Shown here: positions 15,605-23,915 of the stretch, in pieces
How positions within the stretch are numbered: the first letter of the stretch is position 1
Layout: every line of letters begins with the position of its first letter
Assembly: GCA_964633725.1 (NCBI GenBank)
Contig: CAZWHY010000002.1
Span: 1-64,000 of the forward strand
Source: Berkiella_A sp964633725
GTDB taxonomy: Bacteria; Pseudomonadota; Gammaproteobacteria; Berkiellales; Berkiellaceae
Direction of reading: 5' to 3'
Length of the DNA: 64,000 nucleotides
Program-made: the position numbers and the translations under genes
The notes under the pieces: generated by a model
Told to the model about the DNA's origin: nothing
Databases searched by the model: none
What the model saw: only the letters and a program-made list of their open reading frames with translations

Positions 15605-15760
15605 CAGGATGCAGGGACACCCAATTTAATTTGTAGCTTATAGTCTAGGCTATAGAACCCCCCAGCTAACCATATACCTAAAGGGTATGGGTCCTTTTAA
15701 CCATATCTTTATACGGGGCACAGAGGCGCAATACCCGTGCAGTAACTGAGTCTCAGGTAG
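15605..15760. repeat. island hairpin element, copy f (degenerate)
   Basis: Short motif GGATGCAGGGACACCCA at 15606-15622, then the leader ATACGGGGCACAGAGGCGC from 15711 and the start of the main hairpin (GTGCAGTAACTGAG at 15737). The closing arm is lost. This copy lies outside the tRNA-bounded island, so the element family is wider than that island. Confidence 0.7.
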
Positions 15761-16003
15761 GGGGTTGTTTACTATGAAACCCATAGAACACCCAAAATTA
15801 ATTTAAAATTGCCAAAAAAGTATGGATAGGGCAGCTTAAATTTAGTGTTTTACAGATTCTCGGCAGGATAAGACTCAGCCCCTGGTCGGTTTTTTAGTTG
15901 CGGGTGCACGTTTAATCATCGGTTTGCGTTAAAGCACTTAATCGATTGATTTATATAGGTTTATCTTGCGAAGCAAGGCTAAAATAATTTTGCTTTAAAG
16001 CAC

Positions 16004-16222
16004 TTATGCCCAATATGGTAGGTACCGGGTATAACGTGTAGAGCTTGAGTCGGTAGTATCTGGTTTTATTAGCTTGACGTCCTTAGCGGACTTCATTACT
16101 AATGAGACAGTTGATATAGCATTTTCTGGCAGTTTAAACCGTTCTCTAAGTGTTTGGTTAGACATCCGTCGATTGCTTATGTAAAGCAAAACGCAATGTT
16201 GATAGCATGAAGGCAAGGACAC
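16004..16222 (-). pseudogene. C-terminal remnant of an AlbA_2-type ATP-binding/transcription factor gene
   Basis: About 70 codons reading MSNQTLRERFKLPENAIST through LIKPDTTDSSSTRY to TRYLPYWA. That is the C-terminal winged-helix end of 'divergent AAA-4 / AlbA_2' putative DNA-binding proteins, which are normally about 400-600 residues. Everything N-terminal is missing. The break lies at a copy of the short repeat motif CAAGGACACCCA (16214-16225). Probably non-functional. Confidence 0.65.
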
Positions 16223-16372
16223 CCATTATAAAATTCTAGATATTACAGGCGTAGAATCATGAATAGACCCCACGGGAAAGCTATGTTGGTTTTCAATTAA
16301 CATCTGGATTAGAGAGTTCAAGCAACCTGCACAACTGAAGAATATGGCTCCCCTCCCTCCCACCACAGACTT

Positions 16373-16414
16373 ATATGGTGCACAGAAGCGCAATGCCCAC
16401 GAACTGTCAATTAA
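16373..16414. repeat. fragment of the island element leader
   Basis: ATATGGTGCACAGAAGCGC and the next bases CAATGCCC match the leader of the hairpin element with a few changes; the hairpin itself is absent. It directly abuts the 3' end of the DUF2207 gene. Confidence 0.6.
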
Positions 16415-19186
16415 TTACCAGCCACCGCCTCCACCGCCACCACCTCCTCCTCCGGAGGAGCCTTCACCACCACTTCCTGATGAGAATGTAGAGTCGGATG
16501 AATCTGATGCACTGACAGATTGACTAATTCCAGAAGAAAGCCCTCTTCCTATATAAGATGCTATACTTGGGCCTACTAAACTGCTACGAAATGAAGTCAT
16601 CTCTAGCCCCGCCTCACACCATGATGGCTGGTAACTAAGCATAGAATTTGAAAGTTCTTCCTGGAATTTTTCAGCCCAATTATTCTCCACGCCCATAGCA
16701 ATAGCATAAGGAAGGTATTGCTCAAAAAGGTCTTGAGTCATCTTAACTGGGTTCTCTTCTTTCATATTGCTACTACCACTTTCTAGGAATAGCCTGAAAC
16801 CATCAATTTCCTTCAGGATTTTCTGTCCTGATAAAGTATATTTTTTTAGCTGTTTATAAAAAATAAGATGTAATAAGATGATGAGAAATATGGATGTGTA
16901 TCCAATAGCGCTGATAAAATAGGATAAATGATATGTTACGAATAACGAAGACCCTATTAAAATTGCGGTGCCTGATAATAGTGATGGACTTAGAGTTGGT
17001 TGCCAATACGTATTTTTGGTTAAATTACGATACAAAGAGATAGCCGCTTCCGCGCAAACACAAAATAAGATATAAAAGCAAGTAATGTAAAAAAGCGTTG
17101 TGAATGGATCTTCAGACAAACGACTTAATCCTATCAAATAAAATAGATTCATTATCAAGGCAAAGATAAAATACATGCGGTTTGATTTAAAGTAGTAACC
17201 ACTCAATTCATTTTCAACACTTCTATTAAAGCGCTTTAAAGTTCTCCCTACAACTTCTCCAGCGTTTGCTGTGGGCTCTAGGTTAATGCTGCCACCATTA
17301 ACAAAGAGCATTTTCATAATGGTTTTCTCCCCAACCCCTAGAGAGATATCCGGTGGGGGAGGCTTCCGCTCGATGATATATCCGCCATACGCTTCATGAA
17401 TCGAAACACATTTTTTAATGGCTAAATTAATCAGAGCAGCACTTAAAGCAACAGAGTTCTTTCTAAATCCTTTATTCATAATATAATGTATCATTGCAGG
17501 GGATAGTCCCTTAGGTGGTTTTGATATAAGGTGAGCCTCTTGCCTCCCTTTCTTGGCATCTCTCCCAACTAAAAGCCAAATGCATATATAGTATAGAAAA
17601 ATGGCTAGAGTAAAAGCAATAGAGTAAGCATCAATGAGATTAACCTTAGCCCAATGGATCAGTTTTTCTTCAAGCGGTGGTTCAAGTACAAATCCTTTGG
17701 GCCATGAGAGAGACACCAAAAACCAGTTATCATCAGTCAAGGGGTTAATGGTAGATAAAATAATACCTTTATCAGTTAACTTAGAATGGTATGTTTTTTT
17801 ATCCTCTTTGGGGAAGTGTTCCATAAATACTTTTGCATCTAGAATATTCGCATTATTGGGCGGGATGATTTCTACTGATATACTTTCTACTTCATATGGA
17901 GTGCCCCAATATCCATATGTAGAATAATAAGATGAGCCATCCGTAATTTTCCAATTAAACTGATCAAATTTGTCATGATAATTTATAGCGTATGTTAAGT
18001 GAGAAACAATTTCATATGTATAGATGCCTGACTTGATTGTGTTTCTTTTATTATCAATGTGTATTCCAATAATGCCATTTCTTATGTGATACCTTGTAGA
18101 AAAAGGTACATCTTTACCATTTTTTTTAATGCTGATTATTTGAAGCTCTGCCGTAGTAAGTGAACGGTCCTTATTAACGTATAATGTTTTGTAGTCTCTA
18201 AAAAAACCATTAAAATATTTTATATCCGTTGTTTCAAATTGAACCGTTTCTTTAATAATGGCTTGAGCATTTTCTTGTATATTAATGAGTATGTCAATAT
18301 TGGTGCGGTAACTATTACTTTTGAGCTTTACTTGCGGTTGACTCGGTGGTTCAGAGATAAACCCTTTAGGAAGAGCGACAGCAACTGTTAATCCTTCATG
18401 GGGTTTTAACGGTTGATTCGTCTCGAAAGTCATGCCTTGTTTGTTTATGCTGGAAGTGTAATTTGTGTGTGTGTCACCTATGTTTCCTGTATAGGCAGAG
18501 GATCGAAGAATTTTAGATCCTTTTGGTATCTGTATCAATACGGTCGCTTTTTCAATTATAAAATCCCAATTATGTCCAGTTACATTCCAATAGAACTCAT
18601 CGAATGCATCAAAGAATATCAGAGCATATTCTAATTCATATCTTATTTCATAAGTATGAATGCCTGGGTCAAGTTTTTTTCCTTTTTGACCTATATATAT
18701 TCTATTGCCATTGGGTATTTTTTTTGTATGATGATGCTCTGGTTTTCCATTTTTTTTTATATCAATTAATTTGAATTTGGCTAAATATTTATTCCCTTTT
18801 TTGTCGCTGTATTGGGTCAAGATATCTCTAAATATACCTTGGTTGATTTTTTTGTTGGCCACTTCAACCTGTATAGTTTCCTTTACTGAAACAGTCGCAT
18901 CTTCACCTATTGTGATTTTACTTTCGAAAAGGAGCACTCGTTCATGTCCAGTTAGTTCCATCGCCATCCCTAATATTGGTATTAGGTAGATTGCAATAAA
19001 AAGAATCAATTGTGGAAACCGTTTCATCCGAAAATTCTTAGCGCTGTGAGAGAAGGTATCATCTCCTAGCTGTGGATGCTCAGAGGCAAGCGTTGAGAGG
19101 TCATGTTGCGTAATACCAGCTTGTTCAACTTTTGCAGGTGGTGCCATTCGGTTATACTTTTTATTGGGTTCTTTTTTCATAAGCAT
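16415..19186 (-). CDS. large membrane protein with two DUF2207 domains
   Basis: 923 residues. A hydrophobic signal/anchor lies at about 58-76. Two related extracytoplasmic DUF2207 domains follow at about 77-285 and 286-510; each has a GxFRD (GIFRDIL, GFFRDYK), an IKKNGK and a F-D-x-F-x-W block (FDEFYWNVTG, FDQFNWKITD). A transmembrane helix near 520-545 leads to a cytoplasmic region and a second helix cluster near 655-760. The C-terminus is a Ser/Gly tail of 11 glycines ending in Trp, usual in this family. Typical members have one DUF2207 copy and about 600 residues. The first 53 polar residues may not be translated: an ATG at 19027 gives a normal signal peptide start (MKRFPQLILFIAIYL). Function of the family is unknown. 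Confidence 0.85.
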   Translation of the reverse strand: MLMKKEPNKKYNRMAPPAKVEQAGITQHDLSTLASEHPQLGDDTFSHSAKNFRMKRFPQLILFIAIYLIPILGMAMELTGHERVLLFESKITIGEDATVSVKETIQVEVANKKINQGIFRDILTQYSDKKGNKYLAKFKLIDIKKNGKPEHHHTKKIPNGNRIYIGQKGKKLDPGIHTYEIRYELEYALIFFDAFDEFYWNVTGHNWDFIIEKATVLIQIPKGSKILRSSAYTGNIGDTHTNYTSSINKQGMTFETNQPLKPHEGLTVAVALPKGFISEPPSQPQVKLKSNSYRTNIDILINIQENAQAIIKETVQFETTDIKYFNGFFRDYKTLYVNKDRSLTTAELQIISIKKNGKDVPFSTRYHIRNGIIGIHIDNKRNTIKSGIYTYEIVSHLTYAINYHDKFDQFNWKITDGSSYYSTYGYWGTPYEVESISVEIIPPNNANILDAKVFMEHFPKEDKKTYHSKLTDKGIILSTINPLTDDNWFLVSLSWPKGFVLEPPLEEKLIHWAKVNLIDAYSIAFTLAIFLYYICIWLLVGRDAKKGRQEAHLISKPPKGLSPAMIHYIMNKGFRKNSVALSAALINLAIKKCVSIHEAYGGYIIERKPPPPDISLGVGEKTIMKMLFVNGGSINLEPTANAGEVVGRTLKRFNRSVENELSGYYFKSNRMYFIFALIMNLFYLIGLSRLSEDPFTTLFYITCFYILFCVCAEAAISLYRNLTKNTYWQPTLSPSLLSGTAILIGSSLFVTYHLSYFISAIGYTSIFLIILLHLIFYKQLKKYTLSGQKILKEIDGFRLFLESGSSNMKEENPVKMTQDLFEQYLPYAIAMGVENNWAEKFQEELSNSMLSYQPSWCEAGLEMTSFRSSLVGPSIASYIGRGLSSGISQSVSASDSSDSTFSSGSGGEGSSGGGGGGGGGGGW

Positions 19187-19445
19187 ATATACGGTTTTAT
19201 TTTATATTAATGACAGTTTCTTGGAGTAAGATAATGTCCAAAAAGTTCAATAAAATTTTGGCTTTGTAACTGCACGAATTGGCTCATGCAAGAAAGTCGT
19301 TCGAGAAGAGGATACAAGGACACCCACGTTAGATTTAGTTAAACATATCAAAGTAATTACCCCATCAAAACTGCTTGGTCTTTCAAATTGAACCGAGATT
19401 ATTACTCGTTCCTGCAAATGAGTGAAAACAGATATATACCTGTGA
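19187..19445. other. divergent intergenic region with short repeat motif
   Basis: Between the DUF2207 gene and mmpA. Contains the motif ATACAAGGACACCCA (19312-19326), about 130 bases upstream of the DUF2207 start and in the orientation seen at other copies. No gene is supported. Confidence 0.45.
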
Positions 19446-19508
19446 TTGACAAATAAAGAGAACATATATATACTCATATATCTTGTGTTTAAGGTATATA
19501 TATGTTCT
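19446..19508 (+). promoter_or_regulatory. mmpA promoter with inverted-repeat operator
   Basis: TTGACA (19446-19451), 17 bases, TATACT (19469-19474) is a near-consensus sigma-70 promoter. A perfect 15-base inverted repeat overlies it: AGAACATATATATAC (19459-19473, covering spacer and -10) and GTATATATATGTTCT (19494-19508, five bases before the ATG). The arms are 35 bases centre to centre. The downstream gene encodes a helix-turn-helix protein, so autorepression is the likely reading. Confidence 0.75.
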
Positions 19509-19512
19509 TAAA

Positions 19513-19968
19513 ATGAAAAAAATGAATTTAAATCAAGTAGATAAGATTTTATCTCATTACGATGAGGTTAAAAAGTTGCCTGCTCCTAATAAAGGCTGGG
19601 TGAAGTATATTCGTAATGCCCTTGGGATGACCGCAGAGCAGCTAGCAAGGCGTTTAGGGGTTTCTAGGCGGCGTATTTTTGCTCTTGAGCATGCTGAACT
19701 TGATGGTGGGATTACCTTAAAGTCTCTGAATGAAGCTGCAAGTGCTCTAAACTGTAAATTTATATATGCTATTGTGCCTCAGACCAGTATAGAGCAAATA
19801 ATACAAGAGCAGGCACGAAAATTTGTGAAGAAGCATTTAGTGAATGTTTCTCATAATATGGCATTAGAAGCCCAGTCTGTTAAAGATAAAGAAGCTATAG
19901 AAGCGCAAATAGAAGATCTGGTGCAGAAATACTTATCTAAATCATCGAAAGAAATTTGGGATGGCTGA
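19513..19968 (+). CDS. mmpA: MmpA-type helix-turn-helix regulator (mobile mystery protein A)
   Basis: A 151-residue XRE-type DNA-binding protein. WVKYIRNALGMTAEQLARRL followed by GVSRRRIFALEHAELDGGIT is the helix-turn-helix with the mobile-mystery-A signature, placed at about 28-65. The C-terminal half is helical (IEQIIQEQARKFVKKHL). The ATG at 19513 is chosen because the next in-frame ATG (19522) would also work but the upstream frame overlaps the operator. It is followed two bases later by mmpB. The pair behaves like a toxin-antitoxin or regulator-Fic unit on mobile DNA; A would repress the operon. Confidence 0.85.
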   Translation: MKKMNLNQVDKILSHYDEVKKLPAPNKGWVKYIRNALGMTAEQLARRLGVSRRRIFALEHAELDGGITLKSLNEAASALNCKFIYAIVPQTSIEQIIQEQARKFVKKHLVNVSHNMALEAQSVKDKEAIEAQIEDLVQKYLSKSSKEIWDG

Positions 19969-19970
19969 GC

Positions 19971-21199
19971 ATGAAGCTTGAATATCCTAAAGGTGCGACA
20001 CCCATTGATGCTGACGAGGCTCAAGGGCTAATACCTAAAAACATTATGTTGCAATCGGAACTAAATGAGTACGAACAGGCAAATATTTTGGAAGCTGATA
20101 TTTGGCTATTTAGAAAAGCATTGCCAATAAACTCGATTATCAGTTCAGAGTTTATTAAAAGCGTACATAAAAAAATGTTTGGTAAAGTGTGGCGGTGGTC
20201 AGGGCAGTTTCGCAAGAGCGATAAACATATTGAACTCAAGGGCACCCAAGATAAATTAGAGAAGAAAATAAAAAGGGTGCTATCCCCGCCCAAGCCAAAT
20301 CTTAAAAATGCTAAACAAGAGCACCAAGACTTTGTGATGACACTAAAAGAAAACGGCGTTACCGTTGTATATCATGATGAAGACTTGCCACAATTGTCTG
20401 ATGCCATCTATGTACATGATCCTGTCTTGATGACAAATCAAGGTGCGATTATATTGAGTATGGGCAAGCCGTTGCGTAATGGTGAAGAAGATGCCATTCA
20501 GCGATATTTAGAAAAAAATAATATCCCTATAGCATATCGTCTCCGTGGCCAAGCAACAGCAGAAGGAGGGGACATGTTATGGCTTGATGATAAAACCTTA
20601 ATTATTGGACGTAGCTTTAGAACTAATGGTGAGGGTATCAAGCAATTAAGAAACACGCTTGCTCAATTTGGCACCCAAGTGATTAGCTATGATTTGCCTG
20701 TNNNNNNNNNNNNNNNNNNNNNNNNNNNNNNNNNNNNNNNNNNNNNNNNNNNNNNNNNNNNNNNNNNNNNNNNNNNNNNNNNNNNNNNNNNNNNNNNNNN
20801 NTAAGAAACACGCTTGCTCAATTTGGCACCCAAGTGATTAGCTATGATTTGCCTGTAGATCAAGGTATTGATGCTTGCTTGCACTTACAATCTTTGATTA
20901 GTCTTGTTAATGCCAATACGGCGGTCATTTATAGAAAGTTAATGCCTGTGTCGCTCCTTAATGAATTAGAACATAGAAATTTTAAGCTAATTGATGTGCC
21001 AGAAAATGAGTATTTAACTATGGGACCTAATATTTTAGCAATACAGCCTAATCTGGTTCTCACCATTGAGGGTAACCCTATAACTAAGAAACGATTAGAA
21101 GAAGCCGGTGTAATAGTATTAACTTATAAAGGCGATGATATCTCATTAAAAGCGGAAGGAGGTGCGACTTGTTTAACCCGCCCAATTTTGAGAGGGTAA
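19971..21199 (+). CDS. MmpB/Fic N-terminus fused to an arginine-deiminase-family amidinohydrolase (split by an assembly gap)
   Basis: Joining 19971-20701 to 20857-21199 (one copy of a 55-base duplication and the 100 N removed) restores one frame of 357 codons. Residues 1-85 match mobile mystery protein B, a Fic-type protein (ATPIDADEAQGLIP, WLFRKALPINSI, MFGKVWRWSGQFRKSDK), but its Fic motif HPFxxGNGR is absent. From about 100 onward the protein is a dimethylargininase/arginine-deiminase-type hydrolase. Expected catalytic residues are present: Asp150, Glu198 with Asp201 (AEGGDMLWLD), His253 (CLHLQSL) and nucleophile Cys349 (GGATCLTRP). The usual N-terminus of that enzyme is missing. The junction lies within 12 bases of the motif CAAGGGCACCCA (20237-20248). 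Activity is uncertain; a recombination product of two genes is likely. Confidence 0.7.
20647..20856. other. scaffold gap of 100 N flanked by identical 55-base ends
   Basis: The N run occupies 20702-20801. The 55 bases before it (20647-20701) are identical to the 55 bases after it (20802-20856). That is what two contigs ending in the same k-mer produce, so the true gap length is probably minus 55 (no missing sequence). Frame arithmetic supports this: collapsing it keeps the downstream codons in frame to the stop at 21197-21199. Confidence 0.9.
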
Positions 21200-21283
21200 G
21201 TATAGAAAAACCAATATGGAGACTAAGAGACTAAGAGGACATCCAACTTAATTTTCCTCTCAAGTTCTATATCTACTTGGCAA

Positions 21284-21330
21284 TATACCCTGTAGGGTGT
21301 AAGTTCAGATTTATACCTTATAAGGTATAA
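21284..21330 (+). promoter_or_regulatory. paired HipB-type palindromic operators
   Basis: TTATACCTTATAAGGTATAA (21311-21330) is a perfect 20-base palindrome. An imperfect relative, TATACCCTGTAGGGTGTA (21284-21301), is centred 28 bases upstream. The shared pattern TACC...GGTA recalls the TATCC-N8-GGATA operators of HipB. They stand right before a broken hipB-like gene, so the operators have outlived their regulator. Confidence 0.65.
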
Positions 21331-21356
21331 AACACATATATTGTGCGGGAGCTGTT

Positions 21357-21600
21357 TATGATCATGCGTTCACCAAATGAGCTAGCGTTTCTTGTTGTGA
21401 ATCAACGAATGGAACTTGGACTGTCTCAAGGCTGACCGAGTTGGTTTAAAGCAAAAAACGATTTCAGCTTTTGAAAATAAGGCTGACAGTACAAAATTGG
21501 GGACAGTGTTTTTGATATTGTCGGTCTTGCATTGAGACTTGAAAACACAATCCAAAGATAAAGACGGTGGTCAGGAAATCAAACGGGCTTAAGAGTAGTC
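21357..21600 (+). pseudogene. hipB-like antitoxin pseudogene
   Basis: Translation from 21357 gives MIMRSPNELAFLVVNQRMEL and GLSQ, then a stop. The rest resumes in another frame as VGLKQKTISAFENKADSTK followed by LGTVFLILS and a second break near 21533. This is the XRE-type HipB fold with a frameshift between helices 2 and 3. No hipA follows; a few dozen bases (DFEFRLPERKRKKHFY near 21640) may be a toxin-side scrap. Confidence 0.7.
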
Positions 21601-21709
21601 AGTATGGAAGGCAAGCTCAAACTTCACATTTTGGCATGACTGATGATTTTGAATTTCGATTGCCGGAGCGCAAGAGGAAAAAGCATTTCTATATCACAAA
21701 AACAAATGA

Positions 21710-21773
21710 TATATACCATTAGGTGAAACACCCACAAGTCATATATACCATTAGGTGAAACACCCACAAGTCA
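21710..21773. repeat. perfect tandem duplication, 32-bp unit
   Basis: The 32 bases starting TATATACCATTAGGTG are repeated exactly at 21742. Each unit contains AACACCCACAAGTCA. The rest of 21600-22049 is AT-rich without a gene; it should contain the promoter of the downstream 526-residue gene. Confidence 0.9.
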
Positions 21774-22049
21774 TATATTTAAACTTCCCATCGGTATTAT
21801 TCAGCAAGAGCATCATGCATTGAAGGCATGTTTCCATTGAGTTACAAATATGCTTTGAATTGTCTGAATAATCTAAATGTACCTTATTTTTTTGCGAATA
21901 CTTGTTATTGGTAATGATTTAAGTTTTGCTATTCTATATATTGCGTTTTAACTTCGGGCATGATAGAAGTTTATACTAGAAAAAAATAAACAGTAATAAC
22001 TACTTTCCTTAATGAAAACCAAAATATATGTAAACAACATGGAGGTTGT

Positions 22050-23630
22050 ATGGCATTAGATGGCCCTGAAATATTCAGTTATAGAGCATTGGCTCAAAAA
22101 AAACATAGTTCAAATATTGGTTCTGTCGCTAAAGTGCAAGAGCTAATGGATAAAGCCAATATTATATTGCAAAGGAATCTGTACCCCATAGTGACTTTGA
22201 AACAACTTAGAATTATGCTCTTGCAACAAAATACCTTTAAGATTCAGGGTGTTAAAATCATCTGGGCTATACAGCATGAGCGATTAGGGGAACTATTGGG
22301 AACGTATTTAAACCAATTTCTTAGAGAGCAAAAATCAAAATGTAAAGACAAAGTCTTTAAAAAATGGCAAGAGTTTTTATTGTCTCTATATGAATACTTT
22401 TTATTCAATAGGATGTCAGTCGCTCAGTTAAAAGAAGATAATCCACTTTTACCAAAGCATTACACTTGGAAAGCTTTCTATAAAAGTATAAAGGGAAAAT
22501 CAAAATCTCTTGCTAAAAAAATCCCCAGAACTATTCCTGATGAAATAAAAGCAGATTGGCAAGAGATAATTGACAATATGACGCCACTTGCCGAAACTAG
22601 ACAAGACTTTGATAGCTTTGCGGAACACCTTTCATCATTCGCTGATTTTAGTCCAAGTATTGCTTTAGGGTATCGGTCTTTGAATACTTTGGTTGCAATC
22701 ATTACAAGCAGTGTTATCTCTTGCCTAGAAACTGAATGTAAGTTTACATTAGCTAAAAAGTTTAATGAGTCTTTAAGTGTAATAGTCAATCTACACCTTC
22801 TATACACTTTACAAAAACACTTTAGTCTGCTAAAAGATGGCAAACTCATTTCTAGTAAAACGTACCAAGATGAGTTTAATCAGGATGGTTATTTTTTTTC
22901 TCCACATTTATTTAGTATATTGCTAGAACAGCTTACCAATCCGGAAAATATTATCAGATATATCGATACGAATAGGAGTGCTACAAGTTATATTTCAATA
23001 GCAGAATTTAGAGATTTAATTCACTCTGTAATTTTCGAGCATATACCAGATGTTAGTGATGTGATTGAAGAGGTTGCAAGAAATCTTGGGGCATTAACAA
23101 TATCTTCAGATGGCGCGGAGGGAGCAAGTTATGTTTGTTCTTCAAGCTCTAGAAATAAAATTACCCCTTTACTCTTGAAGTCCAACCTGCCTTCCCTCCC
23201 ATTGCTTCATATTATGCCTAGGACAACTATAACCCACAGAGAACACGACAGTCAAAATTCAAGCAGAGAAGAGATGCGAGCAAAATCATTATCTGATAGA
23301 AGTCATAAAACATTTGCTTCTGTTGGATTAGAACTAGCGGAAAGAAATAGGGCGTTGGCGTTTCAATCACGGCAAAGATATGAGCAGATAGAAGAGGGGG
23401 CATCCAGTTTTTCAAGTTCCTCTAGTTCTTCAAGTAAAGATACACAGATAGAATCAATTGGCTCAGTGATAGTCTTTTCAGAACAAGCCAGATCAATTGT
23501 TATTCCCATACTTCCAATTAAAGAATTAACAGAAGATAGACAAACACTTAGCAGTGCTCGTATTAGTCCAGGGTTACAAGGTAGGGTTGGCTATTTTGAA
23601 GAATTCTCAAGCCCTCGAAAAAGTAAATAA
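22050..23630 (+). CDS. large helical protein of unknown function, candidate secreted effector
   Basis: 526 residues with no family I recognise. ATG preceded by GGAGG at 22040-22044. No signal peptide or transmembrane segment. Residues 1-350 are almost entirely helical. The C-terminal third is polar and disordered, with a run of nine serines broken by one Phe (SSFSSSSSSSSSKD) near 450-463 and basic patches (REEMRAKSLSDRSHK). A mainly helical core with a disordered C-terminus is common in type IV-secreted effectors of intracellular bacteria; this is inference only. Isolated between the hipB relic and a metabolic operon. Confidence 0.6.
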   Translation: MALDGPEIFSYRALAQKKHSSNIGSVAKVQELMDKANIILQRNLYPIVTLKQLRIMLLQQNTFKIQGVKIIWAIQHERLGELLGTYLNQFLREQKSKCKDKVFKKWQEFLLSLYEYFLFNRMSVAQLKEDNPLLPKHYTWKAFYKSIKGKSKSLAKKIPRTIPDEIKADWQEIIDNMTPLAETRQDFDSFAEHLSSFADFSPSIALGYRSLNTLVAIITSSVISCLETECKFTLAKKFNESLSVIVNLHLLYTLQKHFSLLKDGKLISSKTYQDEFNQDGYFFSPHLFSILLEQLTNPENIIRYIDTNRSATSYISIAEFRDLIHSVIFEHIPDVSDVIEEVARNLGALTISSDGAEGASYVCSSSSRNKITPLLLKSNLPSLPLLHIMPRTTITHREHDSQNSSREEMRAKSLSDRSHKTFASVGLELAERNRALAFQSRQRYEQIEEGASSFSSSSSSSSKDTQIESIGSVIVFSEQARSIVIPILPIKELTEDRQTLSSARISPGLQGRVGYFEEFSSPRKSK

Positions 23631-23915
23631 TAGTATTTTTCTAGGATATTTAAGTTTAAATACTTTATATTGCGATAACTTAAACCAATTTAGAAAGAAT
23701 TTAGTTAAACTGCCTTTGAGGTTGAGAAATTGCTATGCCCCCGACCCACACAGGTTTTTAGGATAAGGCTGCATGAAGCGCTGGGTAAGGTTTTTTAAAA
23801 AGAATACAATTTTTATTTATAGTTTGACACCTTAAAAACAGTTGGAAACGTACTATTTCTATTAGACTTGGTATAGTATAGCCACTTCAATCATTGGTTC
23901 AAATAGGCGCTTCTT
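23631..23915. other. intergenic stretch
   Basis: AT-rich DNA after the 526-residue gene. TTGACA occurs at 23823-23828 and TATAGT-like boxes near 23871-23880, but the spacing is not optimal for a pair. No gene or strong hairpin is visible. Confidence 0.35.

Larger units (their letters stand above)
15163..16003. other. non-coding stretch upstream of the bacteriocin operon
   Basis: The first 200 bases are AT-rich and should hold the promoter of the bacteriocin operon. A hairpin lies at 15428-15461 and a degenerate hairpin element at 15605-15760. Further right, GTTAAAGCACTTAATCG near 15928 and TTTAAAGCACTTATG near 15992 form a short direct repeat. No intact gene is supported on either strand. 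Confidence 0.5.

Noticed and set aside
22050..22900. RasGEF-like domain in the 526-residue protein
   Set aside because: A helical stretch around residues 200-270 superficially recalls RasGEF spacing, but no signature residues line up; not claimed.
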